NCBI GenBank assembly: GCA_021776885.1 | Contig: JAJFFA010000096.1 | Span: forward strand, 1-6,881 | Direction: 5' to 3' | Length of the DNA stretch: 6,881 nt | Origin: Planctomycetota bacterium | GTDB lineage: Bacteria > Planctomycetota > UBA1135 > GCA-002686595 | Part shown: piece after piece, positions 6,421 through 6,881 of the stretch | How positions within the stretch are numbered: the first letter of the stretch is position 1 | Layout of the letters: each line of letters begins with the position of its first letter | Made by a program: the position numbers and the translations under genes | The notes under the pieces: generated by a model | Database searches by the model: none | What the model was told of the DNA's origin: nothing | The model's input: only the letters and a program-made list of their open reading frames with translations

Positions 6421-6881
6421 ATGCGCTTGCAGAACCGCTGCGCCCGCGCGCGCTGTGCCACCGCTCTCGTTTTCCTTTGTTGCCCCCTTCTCGCCGGCCC
6501 AGCCGGTGGCCCCGTCGAGGTCTTCGTCGACGACGACTGGGTCGGCCTCGCCGACGGAACGATGGTGATGTTCCCCGGCGACGCTGGGATGCACACCATC
6601 GGCACCGACGCCTTCGACACGATCACCGAGGGCGTCGCCGCCGTGGCGACCAGCGGCGACGTGCGCATCGCGGAGGGGAGCTATGCCGAGCCCACCCTGC
6701 TCCTCGACCGCTCCCAGAACCTGCTCGGGGCCGGCCTCGGCTCGACCCTGGTCGACGGCGGCGCCAGCAACCTGATCCTTCCCTTCTCGACGGACATCGC
6801 GATCGAGGACATGACCCTGAGCACCAGCGGCAACGCGGTGCGCTTCGAGGACGCCGGGAACACGATCAGCGGCACCGCCCT
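6421..6881 (+). CDS. Exported right-handed parallel beta-helix protein, N-terminal part only
   Basis: The frame gives 153 complete residues and continues past the right edge. A signal peptide covers about residues 1-26: basic MRLQNRCARAR, hydrophobic CATALVFLCCPLLAG. Next comes VEVFVDDDWVGLADGT, an opening seen in many secreted parallel beta-helix (pectin-lyase fold) proteins of Planctomycetes and relatives. DAFDTITEGVAAVATSGDVR and IAEGSYAEPTLLLDRSQNLL then form the first coils, where the family usually has AF.TIQ.AV.AV..G.TV.V..G.Y.E. Short repeats of the ISGT / IAIEDMTLS kind follow. Full-length members are often several hundred to thousands of residues, so most of this gene lies outside. 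Family members include polysaccharide lyases and surface proteins of unknown role; no catalytic residue can be assigned from this fragment. Codons strongly favour C or G in the third position. Confidence 0.88.
   Translation, partial: MRLQNRCARARCATALVFLCCPLLAGPAGGPVEVFVDDDWVGLADGTMVMFPGDAGMHTIGTDAFDTITEGVAAVATSGDVRIAEGSYAEPTLLLDRSQNLLGAGLGSTLVDGGASNLILPFSTDIAIEDMTLSTSGNAVRFEDAGNTISGTA

Noticed and set aside
5943..6668. Minus-strand frame considered as the missing sigma region 2 in another frame
   Set aside because: Its sequence (for example WDDAMGEAEFHRW) lacks the DAEDLVQE-type helix and the aromatic residues of region 2, and it overlaps the beta-helix gene antisense.

Overview
The window is high-GC bacterial DNA with no rRNA, tRNA, CRISPR array or insertion sequence that I can see. 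It holds six protein-coding loci, two of them cut by the window edges. Three gene types suggest a large-genome environmental bacterium: a membrane-anchored winged-helix/TPR regulator, an ECF-type sigma factor with a Planctomycetes/Myxobacteria-like C-terminal half, and a secreted parallel beta-helix protein with a VDDDW opening motif. Planctomycetota, Acidobacteriota, Myxococcota or a related uncultured lineage would all fit. No single marker fixes the phylum.

Layout. Positions 1-1567 (minus strand) encode nearly all of a CadC/ToxR-like regulator: OmpR-type winged helix, one membrane segment, TPR-rich C-terminal part. A 375-bp divergent intergenic region (1568-1942) contains two inverted repeats and one 11-bp-period direct repeat that could be regulator sites. 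On the plus strand follow a small exported protein with a probable beta-barrel fold (1943-2566), an exported PQQ-like beta-propeller protein broken by a one-base frameshift (2570-3876), and an exported protein joining a CBM20 starch-binding-like domain to an esterase-D type alpha/beta hydrolase (3959-5569). The first two are 3 bp apart and the third follows after 82 bp, so they are probably one transcription unit.

A convergent minus-strand gene (5621-6178) encodes the linker and region 4 of an ECF sigma factor, but the usual region 2 is not visible. After a 242-bp divergent gap, a plus-strand gene with a textbook Shine-Dalgarno (6421-end) begins an exported parallel beta-helix protein that runs off the window.

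Taken together, the left part looks like a transmembrane one-component regulator divergently placed beside a small cluster of exported proteins, one with a likely alpha-glucan-binding module and a serine hydrolase. That the regulator controls the cluster, and that the cluster acts on extracellular or periplasmic carbohydrate esters, are inferences from position and domain content. The points most worth checking are the frameshift near 2830, the missing sigma region 2, the CBM20-esterase fusion and the repeats between the divergent genes.
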